In this document: positions 20,390 through 31,727 of the stretch, in pieces
Position numbering within the stretch: the first letter of the stretch is position 1
Layout of the letters: every line of letters starts with the position of its first letter
Source: Myotis daubentonii
Taxonomy: Eukaryota > Chordata > Mammalia > Chiroptera > Vespertilionidae
NCBI RefSeq assembly: GCF_963259705.1
Contig: NC_081841.1
Coordinates: 89,355,063 to 89,419,062, forward strand
Direction of reading: 5' to 3'
Length of the DNA: 64,000 bases
Made by a program: the position numbers and the translations under genes
Notes under the pieces: model-generated
The model's input: only the letters and a program-made list of their open reading frames with translations
Told to the model about the DNA's origin: nothing
The model's database searches: none

Positions 20390-21560
20390 TCAATCCTACA
20401 CTGTTAGTCTTCAAGGAGAATGCTGAAAAATACATTCCAATTAAACATGCCACTTCAAGGAGTCATCAGACTACGCCTCCGGGAGCATTGCTTCCGGTGC
20501 TCACGAGGTCCCGAGATAGCGAGGGCTTCTTCAGCATGCCGTCTCTCCCTATCAGCCACACAGGACTTAGTCTCCAAAAAACAATTAACTTTAAAAAGTT
20601 ACAATTTCTTTTAGGAAAAAAGATAAACATTTTCCACAACAAGGTGCAGAGATCTTGGGCATTGATTTATGCCTTTTTCCTCTCAAAAAGCTAGACATGG
20701 ACGGCGCTCAGAATGGAGGGTTTTACTTGGGAAATATACCCAATTCCCATGTGTCAGCTTTGTTTCCTTTTCCATCTGAATTTCTGTGACCAGTCATAAA
20801 AGGTAGGGTCAACCTTTCCTAAATAACTAATGCTGGGAACACTCACTATACCTTACTCCTTAAATTAAGAAAATGGCAAGTGCATAAAATTGTCTACGCA
20901 AGTGCTTCTGTGATTTACTTAGCAAGCATCCTGAAATGAATAGGAGCTGAATGAGTTCTGCTGGGTTGTACATATCAAAATTTAATTAAGTTTCTGACCT
21001 AATGTCCCCCTTGTTTCATCAGTTAGGGAAGTCATGGGTAGACCACGTCATTCTCAGAAGGTCTGTGCAATTGTGAAATCTGAGCAGTCTATATATAATT
21101 TTTTTTGCCCAAGTGTTCTTTTCAAGTCTCATTAGATTATCATGAGTTTTACAGCTGTGCTAATCTTTTTGTAAGAAATGAACTTTTAAAATTGCACAAT
21201 TTTAAAGTGACTTTTAAAGTTACCATGGCAGCTTCATTATTATTCACAGAGACACACATTATCACAGCTATGTCTGATCTATGCAGGGTTATCAGGAAAT
21301 GAGAATTCCACATAAAATGTGTTCTCCAAGAAGGCTCACAAAATTTGCCAGATCAAGTGCCTAGACTTTCAGTTTAAAAATTTTAAATGGAAAGCTTTCT
21401 CATATGCCACACACATCTCTGGTTCCTTAAATGTATTCTTGATGACTCCGGTTTTCTGTTATCCATAGCTTATTGTACTTACAGCTACACACTGCGGTTT
21501 GATTTTTTAGTCTCCCTTTTCATCTCAGTTTGCCAGTTGCTTATGATGACCAGGGTCATT
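20390..21560. promoter_or_regulatory. Unique DNA with a CpG-bearing core at 20470-20545
   Basis: The stretch around 20470-20545 keeps at least six CpGs within about 75 bp (ACTACGCCTCCGGGAGC, TTCCGGTGCTCACGAGG, CCCGAGATAGCGAGGG) while its surroundings have almost none. That is unusual for neutral mammalian DNA and suggests constraint or hypomethylation. No splice-bounded exon or RNA fold was established. Confidence 0.35.
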
Positions 21561-21574
21561 AAGATTCATTTCAG

Positions 21575-21801
21575 CCCTAACCGGTTTGGCTCAGTGGATA
21601 GAGCATCGGCCTGAGGACTGAAGGGTCCCAGGTTTGATTCCGGTCAAGGGCATGTCCCTTGGTTGCAGGCACATCCCAGTAGAGGGTGTGCAAGAGGCTG
21701 CTGATAGATGTTTCTCTCTCATCGATGTTTCTAACTCTCTATCCCTCTCCCTTCCTCTCTGTAAAAAATCAATAATATATATATATATTTTTTAAAAAAA
21801 A
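21575..21801 (+). mobile_element. Ves SINE with 14-bp target duplication
   Basis: Plus-strand Ves: head CCCTAACCGGTTTGGCTCAG (A-box region), GGTTTGATTCCGGTC (B-box region), body TGCAAGAGGCTGCTGATAG, pyrimidine tract, and AATAATATATATATATTTTT tail. AAGATTCATTTCAG is repeated exactly at 21561-21574 and 21802-21815. The pol III boxes are recognisable. Confidence 0.96.
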
Positions 21802-21873
21802 AAGATTCATTTCAGACCCTGAGAGAGGAAGTTTTTGCTCCCACCTCCCAACAAGGATGGATTTATATAGATA

Positions 21874-22218
21874 CTAGAGGCCCGATGCACCAGGGGTATG
21901 TGTGTGGGGAGGGGGTGGCGAGCAGAGGGGGTGTGTCCCTCAGCCCGGCCTGCACCCTCTCCAATCCGGGACCTGGGACCCCTTGGGGGATGTCCAACTG
22001 CTGGTTTAGGCCCGATAAACCGGCAGTCGGACATCCCTCTCACAATCCGGGACTGCTGGCTCCTAACCGCTCACCTGCTTGCCTGCCTGATGCCCCTAAC
22101 CACCTCTGCCTCAGCCCCCGCCACCGTGGCTTTGTCCGGAAGGACATCCAGAAGATGTCCGGAAGATGTCCAGTCTAATAAGCATATTACCCTTTTATTA
22201 GTATAGAATTAGTATAGA
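21874..22218 (-). mobile_element. HelibatN-type Helitron with doubled 5' terminus
   Basis: The reversed 3' end CTAGAGGCCCGATGCACC follows an A (21873). At the right, ACCCTTTTATTAGTATAGA is followed at once by a second ATTAGTATAGA before a T (22219). The outermost 5' end is therefore duplicated. The inner part holds three TGTCCGGAAG-type copies near 22132-22170. Confidence 0.88.
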
Positions 22219-22539
22219 TGTCACCTAGACAGTTCAGCTTCTTTGCTGGGGCTTGGCAGGCAGAAATGGCAGATCTGTATTAATATACAACGTGGTTGTG
22301 TTCTGAAACCTCTTTCTAGAGTCAATATTACTATTGTCCTGGCTTCTCAGCTCTCATGGTCCAAGATAGTCATTTCTTACCCACCCCTTCGATTTACCAA
22401 GATCTGACTGGCTATTTCTTAATTTCCTTGCACTGAGTACCTTAAATAGTTCCTTAAGAAGGTTAGACATTCCTCAGAAAAATTTCCTTAGAAGTTTCTA
22501 GGGCTCTGAACAAGTGGCTAAGACACACCATTCTTTGTG

Positions 22540-22690
22540 AAACTTAAGGACACAGATCATACTTAACTCCTCCAGGCCTCAGTTTTCATCTCTAAGATGG
22601 AGATGAAATGCAATTATATATTTGGAATATAGAGTACTGTCTCTAACTCATAGGAAGAATTCAATCAATGAAAACAATTATATGTATAGA
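22540..22690 (+). mobile_element. MIR SINE fragment
   Basis: AACTCCTCCAGGCCTCAGTTTTC, ATCTCTAAGATGGAGATGA, GAGTACTGTCTCTAACTCATAGG, in MIR order. Confidence 0.6.
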
Positions 22691-23399
22691 ATATGATAGT
22701 GGTTATACATAAAAAGACTGATAAAATTTTATTATAAATACAATTATTTTAGTACCTTAAAGTTTTATTTTGGTTTAAGTATTGAGTTGCCTTAAAATGC
22801 TAATTTAGCTGTCTGTGTGGTATCTTTCTATGTTTCTTGATACTGTATGAAGTCTGTAGTAAGAAATTTGTGCAATCCATTCTATAAGTAAAGTTGCATT
22901 AAAATTAGAGGTTACAGGTGTCTAATACAATGCATTAAACACAAATTGAGGGGTTGGTTTAGGAAAAACTTGTGACTTTGGCTTTAATTCTGGCCTGAAT
23001 CATGAGCACAGCTCTCTGACTTTGAGGTTGACTCATTACAACCTGCGTTTTCTTATCTCCTTCCTAGATTAGAAAAGCTTTACATATTATAAACACACAA
23101 TGAAGTCATTGTCATGTTTTTAATTTCTAGATGTAATTACATTTAAAATAAGATTCTCACTTTTGTGCATTAGATTCCGCTGTAAAATAAAAACTGAGTT
23201 TACTCCCAGCTGAATAAATGGCTCACCAGAAAGAATGATAGATAAAATTATAGAGTGAGGTTCTTTACCATTGCTATCACAGAGGATCATGGATCATATT
23301 ACAAGTGAGGAAAAGAACACTTTCCTCTTCTTCTCTATTTTAAGTGTAGAAAAATAGTAAGTACATGGAATCAGTTGACATTTATCATCCACTGGCCAA
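22691..23399. other. AT-rich unique DNA
   Basis: No gene. A GGTTGACTCATTACAACCTG block near 23026 may be a further MIR scrap. Confidence 0.4.
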
Positions 23400-23710
23400 A
23401 AGAACTGGGCCTTTCTTTACTTTCTCCTACTTTTCTCACTTCCTTCAAGTGTTGCTCAAATGCTACCTTCACAATTGATAGTCGTATTTAAAATTGCAAC
23501 TCTCTACTCACTCCCAACCCTGCTTTTTATGGCATTTACCACTTCCAACCTACTATACAATTTACCTTTTTATATATTTATTGCCTATGTTTGCAAGCAA
23601 GAATGTAAGCTCCACAAAGATAGACTATATTTTCCTGCTGATTATATCTCAAATACCTAAAACAGTTAACTGACATTGAATGATATTTATTGAATATGTG
23701 AATAAAGTTT
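23400..23710 (+). mobile_element. L2 3' end
   Basis: AAGTGTTGCTCAAATGCTACC, TATTTATTGCCTATG, AGAATGTAAGCTCCACAAAG and GAATGATATTTATTGAATATG reproduce the L2 3' end in order. Confidence 0.72.
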
Positions 23711-24026
23711 TAGCATTGCTTTTCAGATCCTCTTTTATAAAGAAAAACAGCAAAAAATTAGTATTAGTATTTTGGGACTATATTTATAAAAGTTATTAAA
23801 TATTAATTTTAATTAAAAGTAAATTAAATTAGCAATATAAATTATAAAGTGAAAATAAAGTGAACCTGTTTTTTTATTATTATTATTTTGAGCCCTTAAT
23901 TTTTTAATTTTTTTTTAATGAAAACTTCTGGTTTTAGTTGAATCATACTCTTGTCCTCATTTGGTCATTATGCATCAATGTCTACTGCACCCATATCTTA
24001 GCACAGCTATGAATAACTTGGTTGTG

Positions 24027-24163
24027 CAAAGAACATATATGCAAAACCCTTGGGTGCAGGCAGGGGTGGGCTAGAGAGATTTAATGGGGAAAAAAAGGGA
24101 ACATATGTAATACTTTCAACAATAAAGATTTAGAAAATATGTTAAAAATAAAATAAATAAAAG
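24027..24163 (+). mobile_element. Short 5'-truncated bat L1 with target duplication
   Basis: The 137-bp piece ends GGGAACATATGTAATACTTTC, AACAATAAAGATTTAG and an A-rich tail, like the 3' end of young bat L1. AACTTGGTTGTG (24015-24026) and AACTTGGCTGTG (24164-24175) flank it as an 11/12 target duplication. Confidence 0.85.
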
Positions 24164-24367
24164 AACTTGGCTGTGTATTTGACAATTTGATTAGATTTCC
24201 TCAAGGACATTTCTTCTATACCTGTCCTGTTCAGAGAATTAACATGGAGTGTTGTAATCTAGAGGCCTGTTAATACCCATGGTAGCTGGCATTAGTCACA
24301 CAATGGTGCATTTTTAAGGGATGATACATTCTGCATCTCTAGGTAGCTTCACAATCGTGGCCAAGAT

Positions 24368-24535
24368 CAGTGTTTCTTCAACTTTAATGTATCTGCACAT
24401 TACCTGGGATTATTCTAAAAATGTCTATCAAGAATGTGTAGATCACAGATAGGGCTCAAGATTCTGCAGTTATAATCAGCTCCCACATGATGTTGACGCT
24501 ATTTTTGCAAAAGACATTTTTTACATAACAAGGGC
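24368..24535 (+). mobile_element. MER5-like hAT fragment
   Basis: GTGTTTCTTCAACTTTAATG, CACATTACCTGGGATTATTC, GGCTCAAGATTCTGCAG and CAGCTCCCACATGATGTTGAC follow MER5 layout with divergence. Confidence 0.55.
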
Positions 24536-26034
24536 CCAGTTTAAAAATTTTATTGGCCTTGACCTGTTTCCTCCTGACTTGAATTTCAATTTGATTTCTT
24601 AAAGGACAGTAAAGAGAGAACTTCTGTTTTCTTTTTAGCATAAAATACAAATCTGGTAACATTTTTACTTGATAAAATTAATTATTAGATTTCAAGTTTG
24701 TATACAATAACATTTACTATAAAATAGGAGAGTGTTAGCTTTCAGGAACAATCTAAGGACAGGTGTGGGTTTTATTTTCTAATAAGGTTCAGATTTAGGA
24801 TGGTAATGGTCCTCACTGAAAGACTAGCAGGAAATGGCAGATTTGTTTTGATAGAGACCAAGAATTTTAAGTGTGTTGGCTTCACACTGTCTTTGCAACT
24901 CTGTGCTATGAAAACACAGGAGCCAGAAAATGAGCCCAGCCAAGAGGCTCCACTCCATAAAGATGTCAAATTCTGCTCTCTGCAATATCCAAATGTTCCT
25001 CTTTCAGAAGCAAATGAGAAAAGGCTTCTGTCATTCCTAACTGAGTAAACCAAGAGCACTTTTTCAAAAATGTTACAGTCACAGTCCTTTAATGAAAAGC
25101 ATCTTTCCTCCTGAAGGCAGCTGAAACATACATCTCTTACTCTAACTCAGGCTTGTTTTACCTGAAATTAGGAAAGGACTAATTAAACTAATTTTTCTTT
25201 GTTCCTTTAAGAAAAATGACCTAACTTAGAGAACAGAAGAATTGGGGTGTGTATGTGGAAAGAGTAACTGGTGATGGTATCCCAGCACCTGACAAGTTCT
25301 TGTTTTGACTCAGAATTACAAAACAGCAATTGCTTTGAGCCAATTGCCCTTGGTGGGCTGGTCTGCGCTCCCCCATTGGTCACTGAGAGACCAGGTTCTA
25401 TGGGTCTATTGACCAACAGTTCTCCTAGCTATTAGTAACTGAATTCGTTTGGAATTCTCATTTATGATTCAGTGCAACCCTCATGTTTGGGCTGGGCAAA
25501 ATTAAAGTTCTTACTTAATCCAATCTGATGCAATCTAACCAGAAACAGACTATATCCTACTTTTCTTTAAAAAAATTGATAATATTACTAGAGCAGTTAG
25601 GGGAATTTAGGGAAGGAAATAAGAAAATTATGGATTAACTTGGGATTTTAATGTGACTTAGTATGGGAGTTCTTATGGCCATACTATAGCATTGGCACCA
25701 AACGATTTCTCTTTGACATTGGGTAAACTAAGCTTAAAGTTTCCATGACACAAATTAGATGTAATTCTCCTTTCAAGACCATCTGTGTTCTGAAGGAAAT
25801 CTGGTAGATCATGTTGCAACAGAAAGTCTAACTTATTTATGACAAAAATCAACCTCAGTAGTTAGTGTGACACTTGAAAGCAGGGGTTGTTAATATAGGA
25901 GTTATGCCTAGACACTTCTTAAGTAATTAGGGCATTTATATAGTAATTTACTGGGGGTGGGTGCACTGACTTTAATTAGATAGTTAATTAGTTCTGTGAA
26001 TTCTCCTCAAAAGGTGAAGAAGCATTTTACTTGT
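24536..26034. other. Unique DNA; 25200-25480 may be conserved
   Basis: No repeats recognised. The stretch 25200-25480 looks compositionally distinct (CAATTGCTTTGAGCCAATTG, GGTCTGCGCTCCCCCATTGG, GAATTCGTTTGGAATTC). The 82-residue frame at 24800-25048 has no known domain and no splice context. Confidence 0.35.
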
Positions 26035-26535
26035 GTCTATCAAAATTTTAAACATTAGTGACTATGAGCTAAACATTCCATTTCCAGGAATCTATCCTAC
26101 ATAAATATTTACCCTAGTGAACAAATTTGACATATAAGAATACTTATTTCTCAATTATTTGTAAAAGAAAGAATTTAAGTATCCATCAGTAGAAAATAAT
26201 TTGAACTACTATAGCACATTTGTATTATGGAATATTCTACTACCATTAAAACTAACAAAGCTCACATGGAAAACTAAGATATATTGTTAACTTTAGAGTC
26301 TTTTGGTCATCTGGTGATCAGTTAAACATCTATGTTATTTTAGACACTTTGTTTGGTACTAGGGAGAAAAGTGAAGAAATACTAACCTTCTATTTTTCAT
26401 TTTACTTGATGTGATCAATATGTATTTATAATATGTGGATAAAAATATAAGTACTAGTGCTTGCTTATAAGTGTATATTTGCATAAGTATATCAAAAGGT
26501 TGGAAGGATATAAATGAAGAAACAAAATTTTAATA
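26035..26535 (+). mobile_element. Ancient L1M 3' fragment
   Basis: ACATTCCATTTCCAGGAATC, TTTAAGTATCCATCAGTAG, TATTATGGAATATTCTACTACC and later AAGGTTGGAAGGATATAAATG follow the ORF2 C-terminal and 3'UTR order of old L1. Confidence 0.65.
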
Positions 26536-27616
26536 TCTGAGACTTGGAAAACATGAAGTGAGAAGAGATTTTCAATTTCCTCTTTATTTTGTTTGCATTT
26601 GAGAGCATATGTTGCTTTTGTAATATTTAAATATTTTAATCATTAAAATTTTCAAAAATCATACTGCATTTAATCTGAGTGTGTTGCTAGTTATTATACT
26701 CCTCAAATAGTAACAAAAAATTGAGGGTTTCAGGTATTCTTTTGTTCAATTTCAATTTTTAAAAAATTTTATTGAATTTATTGGGGTGAGATTGGTTAAT
26801 AAAATTATATGTTTCAGGTGTACAATTCTACAATACATCATCTGTATATTGTATTGCATTTCACTACCCCCAGTCACATTTCTTTCCATCACCATTTAAC
26901 CCCCCTTTACCTCTTAAGCTTCCCACAGCCTCCTTTCCCTAATGTAATCACCATACTGTTGTCTGTGTTTATGAGTATTTCCGTTGTTATTGTTTTTTGC
27001 TTAATCCCTCCTCCCTTTTCACCCACCCCCACCACCCCAAGCCCTGACATCTGTCAATCTGTTTTTTGTATCTATAGGTCTATTTCTGTTTTGTTTGTTA
27101 GTTAATTTTGTTCATTAGATGCCATATATAAGTGAGATATGTGTATTTGTCTTTCTCTGCCTGGCTTATTTCACTTAGCATAATACTCTCCAGCTCCATC
27201 CATGCTGTCCCAAAATACAAGATTTCCTTCTTTTTTTATGGATGAGTAGTATTCCATTGTGTAAATGTACCACTGCTTTTTATCTACTCATTTAGATGGG
27301 CACTTGGGCTGCTTCAAAATCTTGGCTATTGTAAATAACACTGCATATATAGGGATGCATATATTCTTTCAAATTAGTGTTTTGAGTTTCATCGGACAGA
27401 TTCCCAGTCATAAGGCTGTTCCATTTTCATTTTTTGAGGAAACTTCACACTGTTTCTACAGTAGCTACACCAATCTGCATTCTCGCCAACAGTATAGAAG
27501 GGTTTCCTTTTCTCCACAACCTTATTACTATTGAATGCTTACAAGGCTTATATCTGCTTGGTGGATTGTTCTCTTTATAATTATGTAATCTCCTTCTTTG
27601 TCTCTTACTATAACCT

Positions 27617-27846
27617 GTGTGGGAATATATATATATATATATATAATTTCAGAGAGGAAGGGAAAGGGAGAGACAGAGAAACATCAATGATATCAATGAT
27701 GAGAGAGAATCATTGATTGGCTGCCTCCTGCAAGCCCCCTACTGGGGATCAAGCCTGCAACCCAGGCATGTGCCCTAAATGGGAACTAAACTGTAACCTC
27801 CTGATTCATAGGTTGAAGCTCAATCACTGAGACACACTGGCTGGGC
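27617..27846 (-). mobile_element. Ves SINE inside the L1
   Basis: TTTCAGAGAGGAAGGGAAAG, GGCTGCCTCCTGCAAGCCCC and GAGACACACTGGCTGGGC are Ves reversed, with an (AT)n tail (27629-27646). CTATAACCT repeats at 27608-27616 and 27846-27854. It sits at the joint between the ORF2 C-terminal part and the endonuclease part, so the joint lies beside its tail side. Confidence 0.93.
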
Positions 27847-29662
27847 TATAACCTTTATTTTTAAGTTTATTTTGTCAGATGTAAAAATTGCTACCCCAGC
27901 TTTTTCCTCTTTCCATTTACATAAAATATCTTTTTTTCTTCCCTTTATTTTTAGTCTCTGTGTATCTTTTGTTCTGAAATAAGTCTATTATAAATAGTAT
28001 ATACATGGGGGCCTTATTTTCTTATCCATTCTGCTACCCTGTTTTTTGATTGGAACATTTATGTCATTATATTTAAAATTATTATTGACAGGTATGTATT
28101 TATTGCCATTTTATTCTTTTAACTATGTGCCTCTGTTTTTGTTTTTTCTTATTATTCTTCTTAAAGCAGACCCTTTAGCATTTCTAGTAATATTGGTTTG
28201 GTGGTAACACATTTCTTTAGCCTTTTGCTTTCTGGGAAGCTCTTTTCCCTTCCATTTTAAATGATAGCCTTGCTGAATAAAATAGTCTTGGTTATATGTC
28301 CTTGGTTTTCATCACTGAATATTTCATGCCAATCCCTTCTAGCCTAACATGTTTCTGTTGAGAAATCAGCTGACAATCTTATGAGAACTCCCTTATAGGT
28401 AACTAACTGTTTCTTTTGCTGCTTTTAAGATTATCTCTTTCCTTTTAACCCTCGCCATTTTAATTAAGATGTGTCTTGTTGTAAGCTTCTTTAGGTCCAT
28501 CTTGTTTGGGATTCTGCACTTCCTGGACTTGTGTGTCTTTCCTTCAGCAGGTTAGGGAAGTCTTCAGCCATATTTTCAAATAGGTTCTCTATTGTTCTCT
28601 TTCTCATGCCCTATGATATGGATGCTATTACGCTTCATAGCATCCCAAAGGTCACTTGAACTATCCCTATGTTTTTTTTAATTCTTTTTTTGTTGTTGGT
28701 GGTGTTGCTCTGATTGGGTGTTTTTTCTAAACACCCAAATTGATTATTTGATCCTCTTCATCTAACTTACTGTTTATTCCTTCTAGTGTATTTTTCATTT
28801 TAGATATTGCATTCTTCATTTCTGACTTGTTCTCTTTTACGGTTTCTATGTTCTTTTTCATGCTGCTGTAGTTATCACTAAATGGTTATCCTTATAACCA
28901 TTTTTCGGACTCTATATCTGATAAATTACTCGCCTCCACTTCATTTAGCTCTTTTTTTTTCTGGAGATTTCTTAAGTTCTTTCATTTGTCTCCCTATTTG
29001 GCTGTATGTTTTTGTTTGTTTCTGTGCATTACGTAGATCTAATATGATTCCCAGTCTTGGTAGTGTGGCCTTCTATAGTAGGGTGCCCTGTGGGACCCAA
29101 TGCCACCATCTCTTTGAACAGCTGAGCTGGGTTCTCCAAGAATGTCCTTTGTGTGGATTATGTGGGCCCTACTATTGTAATTGAGTATTGATTACTATTG
29201 GCCTGTTTGTGCATGGTGTTGACACAGGCTGGTTGTCTGTGAGGTTCAATTTTGACCACAGTGCACAAGCAGCTGTGCAGATGCTGAGCACACAAAGCAG
29301 AACTCACCTAAGCAGGTTCTGGTCCTGCCCAAATCTCCTTTTGGATATGCTCCTTGTGAAACTGATTGGATCCTGCTCTGATGTCCTCTGAAGCTGACCA
29401 CTGAGTGTGTCTGCTCTGGAGCCTCTTGGATGGGACTCTGGTGCAGACCAATGTCAGATGCTGCCTGTGACTGGCCCTGGTCAGCCTGTTTATAGCTACA
29501 AAGTGATACACAGATTGTGGCTACCTTGGGTGGGTCTGGATGTTTGAGGGCAGGCCCAAGCTGTACACCAAGGCTGGCTGCTGGGGGGTAATTCTCCTTG
29601 ACTCTGCTCACTGAAATAATTGTAGAGTACTCACTCCTTGAATCCTACTCTACTATGCCAAC

Positions 29663-30319
29663 TGTTGGGTCCAAGTCCCTCTGCCAAGGGCTGGACCTCC
29701 TTGGATGCTGGGTATTAGAAAACGGAGACGACATGAGAAGTCGTAGGTATACAAGAGAGCTTTTATTGTAGCCCAGGTAGTAATTGCTACTAAGGAGCCA
29801 TTGGACAAAGCATTCCAGTAAAGCAGAGCTTGCTAACATAGTAGCAAACACAAGAGCTGTCCTAGCAAAAGCAGCCAGCACTGGCTGATCAGTGACACAT
29901 CTTCCCCATAACGCAGCCTCCAAAATAGGAGCTATACAGGAGCCAGTGAGACTAAGCAACCTCACATAATAGCAGCCTCTTACTGGCTAGTCAGTAACAT
30001 GCTTTATACCCACTTAGACAAAGACAAAAGAGGCTTTATGCCAAATAGTGCTCTCAATCTTTTGGCTTATAGAAGTGCACACTTGTGCAGTGCATACAGT
30101 GAAACTGCTGTGTCCTTGCACTGTGTATGACAACTTAGCCTTGAACATCCTGATTAGGAGTGCCATGCTTAGAGTGGCCTTGAACATCCAGAATACACTG
30201 ATTAGGGTTCCCACACTGGCTTTTATCAACACTGGGCCAAGGGACTGGTCAGCTAAAGTCCCAAGATACCTGAGATCCACCTTCACCTGCCTCTGCCTGC
30301 CAGCTGCCTATTAGGCTCA
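29663..30319 (-). mobile_element. Solo LTR of an endogenous retrovirus in the L1 5'UTR
   Basis: On the minus strand it runs from TGAGCCTAATAGGC to GGACCCAACA, i.e. TG...CA. It has a TATAAA (plus-strand TTTATA near 30003) and an AATAAA (plus-strand TTTTATTG at 29761) near the 3' end. The U3 half contains an imperfect repeat of CTTGAACATCC. L1 text resumes on both sides (CTACTATGCCA / CCACTGAAACAG). GCCAAC and GCCACT are a degraded 6-bp duplication, pointing to a class II type. No viral gene is present. The class is tentative. Confidence 0.72.
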
Positions 30320-31727
30320 GCCACTGAAACAGTCTCTGGCAGTACTTGAGTTGCATGAGATAGGTTCTCAGTGAGATACCAGGTTAGGGTGACTGATATT
30401 CACCAGATTGATACAGGTTCAAACTCTGTGCCCGTGCTTGGTCTAAGGCCTCTCAGCAAAAGTCCCATGGTATACTAAGTCTAGCCACTACCCACCAGTT
30501 GCTTGCAGACCTCTATGGTGGGGAAGGGGCCTCAGGGATATGTCAGGGTGAGGCCAGCAATGTTTATCAGGCCCAAGCAGACCAAGACTTGGCCATGTGA
30601 GGAGAGGGCTCTGCACTAGTCAGGTGTGCAAGGCAATTGCCCCCACCCTAGAGCCACACCTCTCAGTCTTCCCCAGGTGCTGTCAGGAGCCTGATCTCAG
30701 CAGGGTAGGGATGTCTGGAGTCAGGGGGTGGGGCTAGTGGATCTCTGGTGAGAGACCCATCAGTCTTGGGAGAGGTGGCAGTAGTGGCCCCCACCCCAGA
30801 GCCACACAAATTAGTCTATCCTGGATTCTGTCCAGACCTCAGTAAGGTGGAGCCACTGGGAGCCCACAGAGTGTGGCTAGAGGATCTACCAGGAGGACAA
30901 AGCACCAGTTAGGTTCGCAGGAAAGTGGGGGTAATAGCTCCTGCCCCAAAGCCACACGACCCAGTTGCTGACATGTCTGCGTTTGCCCGGACATTTACAC
31001 TCCGGCCCAGGCAACTGACTCCTCAGCAGGGCGCAAGCCCCACAGGTTGGGGCAAAGGAGTCCAGAGGGTGGGGCAATTGGCTTCCCTTAGGCTGATGCC
31101 CTATGGAGGAGAGTGCTTTACCCAAGTAGGATGGTGTCTGTGGCATTGGAGAGTAACTCAGCACAGGGATCCTGGAGGCTATCGCTTCACCCCTCCTCCC
31201 AGAGCCACAAACCCTAGTCTCTCTTTATGAGACTCTAGTCTGTTCTGCCTTCCCTCCTCTGATGTCCAGGGTGAGTGCCTGCAAACACAATTTTGTGCAC
31301 TGGCCTTTTAGAGGATGCCTGTATCTCTAGTGGACTACCTGCTCTCTCTGGCAGACAGAATCCTTGCTGATTTTCACAGCTATATGTTAATGTGGCCACC
31401 TCTCCCCAGCTCTGGTGCTCTGCCCTGGGGAGTCCAGCTTGGGGTTGAGAGACCCATGCTTCTCAGGGGGAATTCCTACAGCTGAGATGTTCCTCATGAA
31501 TTTTAGCCACTGCCCGTAGAAGCAGGGCCAGCGCTTTTGAATCTTTGCCATTCGTACCTATCTAAATGTGAATCTGTAAATCCTTGGTGAAAAGACTTCT
31601 CTTCAGCCAGTCTTCAGTTGGTTACTAAGGTTGCTTGCTCTATATTTTAGTTGTCATTCCTGTTTGGTGCTGGGAAGAGGTGAGTGTAAGATCCATCTAC
31701 TCTGTCGCTATCTTGGATCTCTTCTAT

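Larger units (their letters stand above)
26745..31727 (-). mobile_element. L1 with preserved 5' end and most of ORF2 deleted
   Basis: Reading the minus strand, a 5' end (AGAGATCCAAGATAGCGAC, just below 31727) leads into a GC-richer 5'UTR, an ORF1 region (about 28150-28950), the start of ORF2 with the endonuclease (about 27855-28100), then directly the ORF2 C-terminal region (about 27130-27535) and 3'UTR. Most of the reverse transcriptase is gone. Frames are broken throughout. AGGTATTCTTTT (26732-) and AGGTATTTTTTC (31728-) are a possible eroded target duplication. It carries a Ves SINE (27617-27846) and a solo LTR (29663-30319). Confidence 0.88.

Noticed and set aside
29663..30319. Possible provirus around the LTR
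   Set aside because: L1 sequence resumes directly on both sides; there is no second LTR or viral gene, so it is a solo LTR.
26745..31727. Possible intact, active L1
   Set aside because: ORF1 and ORF2 frames are broken and most of ORF2 is missing, so it cannot encode working proteins.
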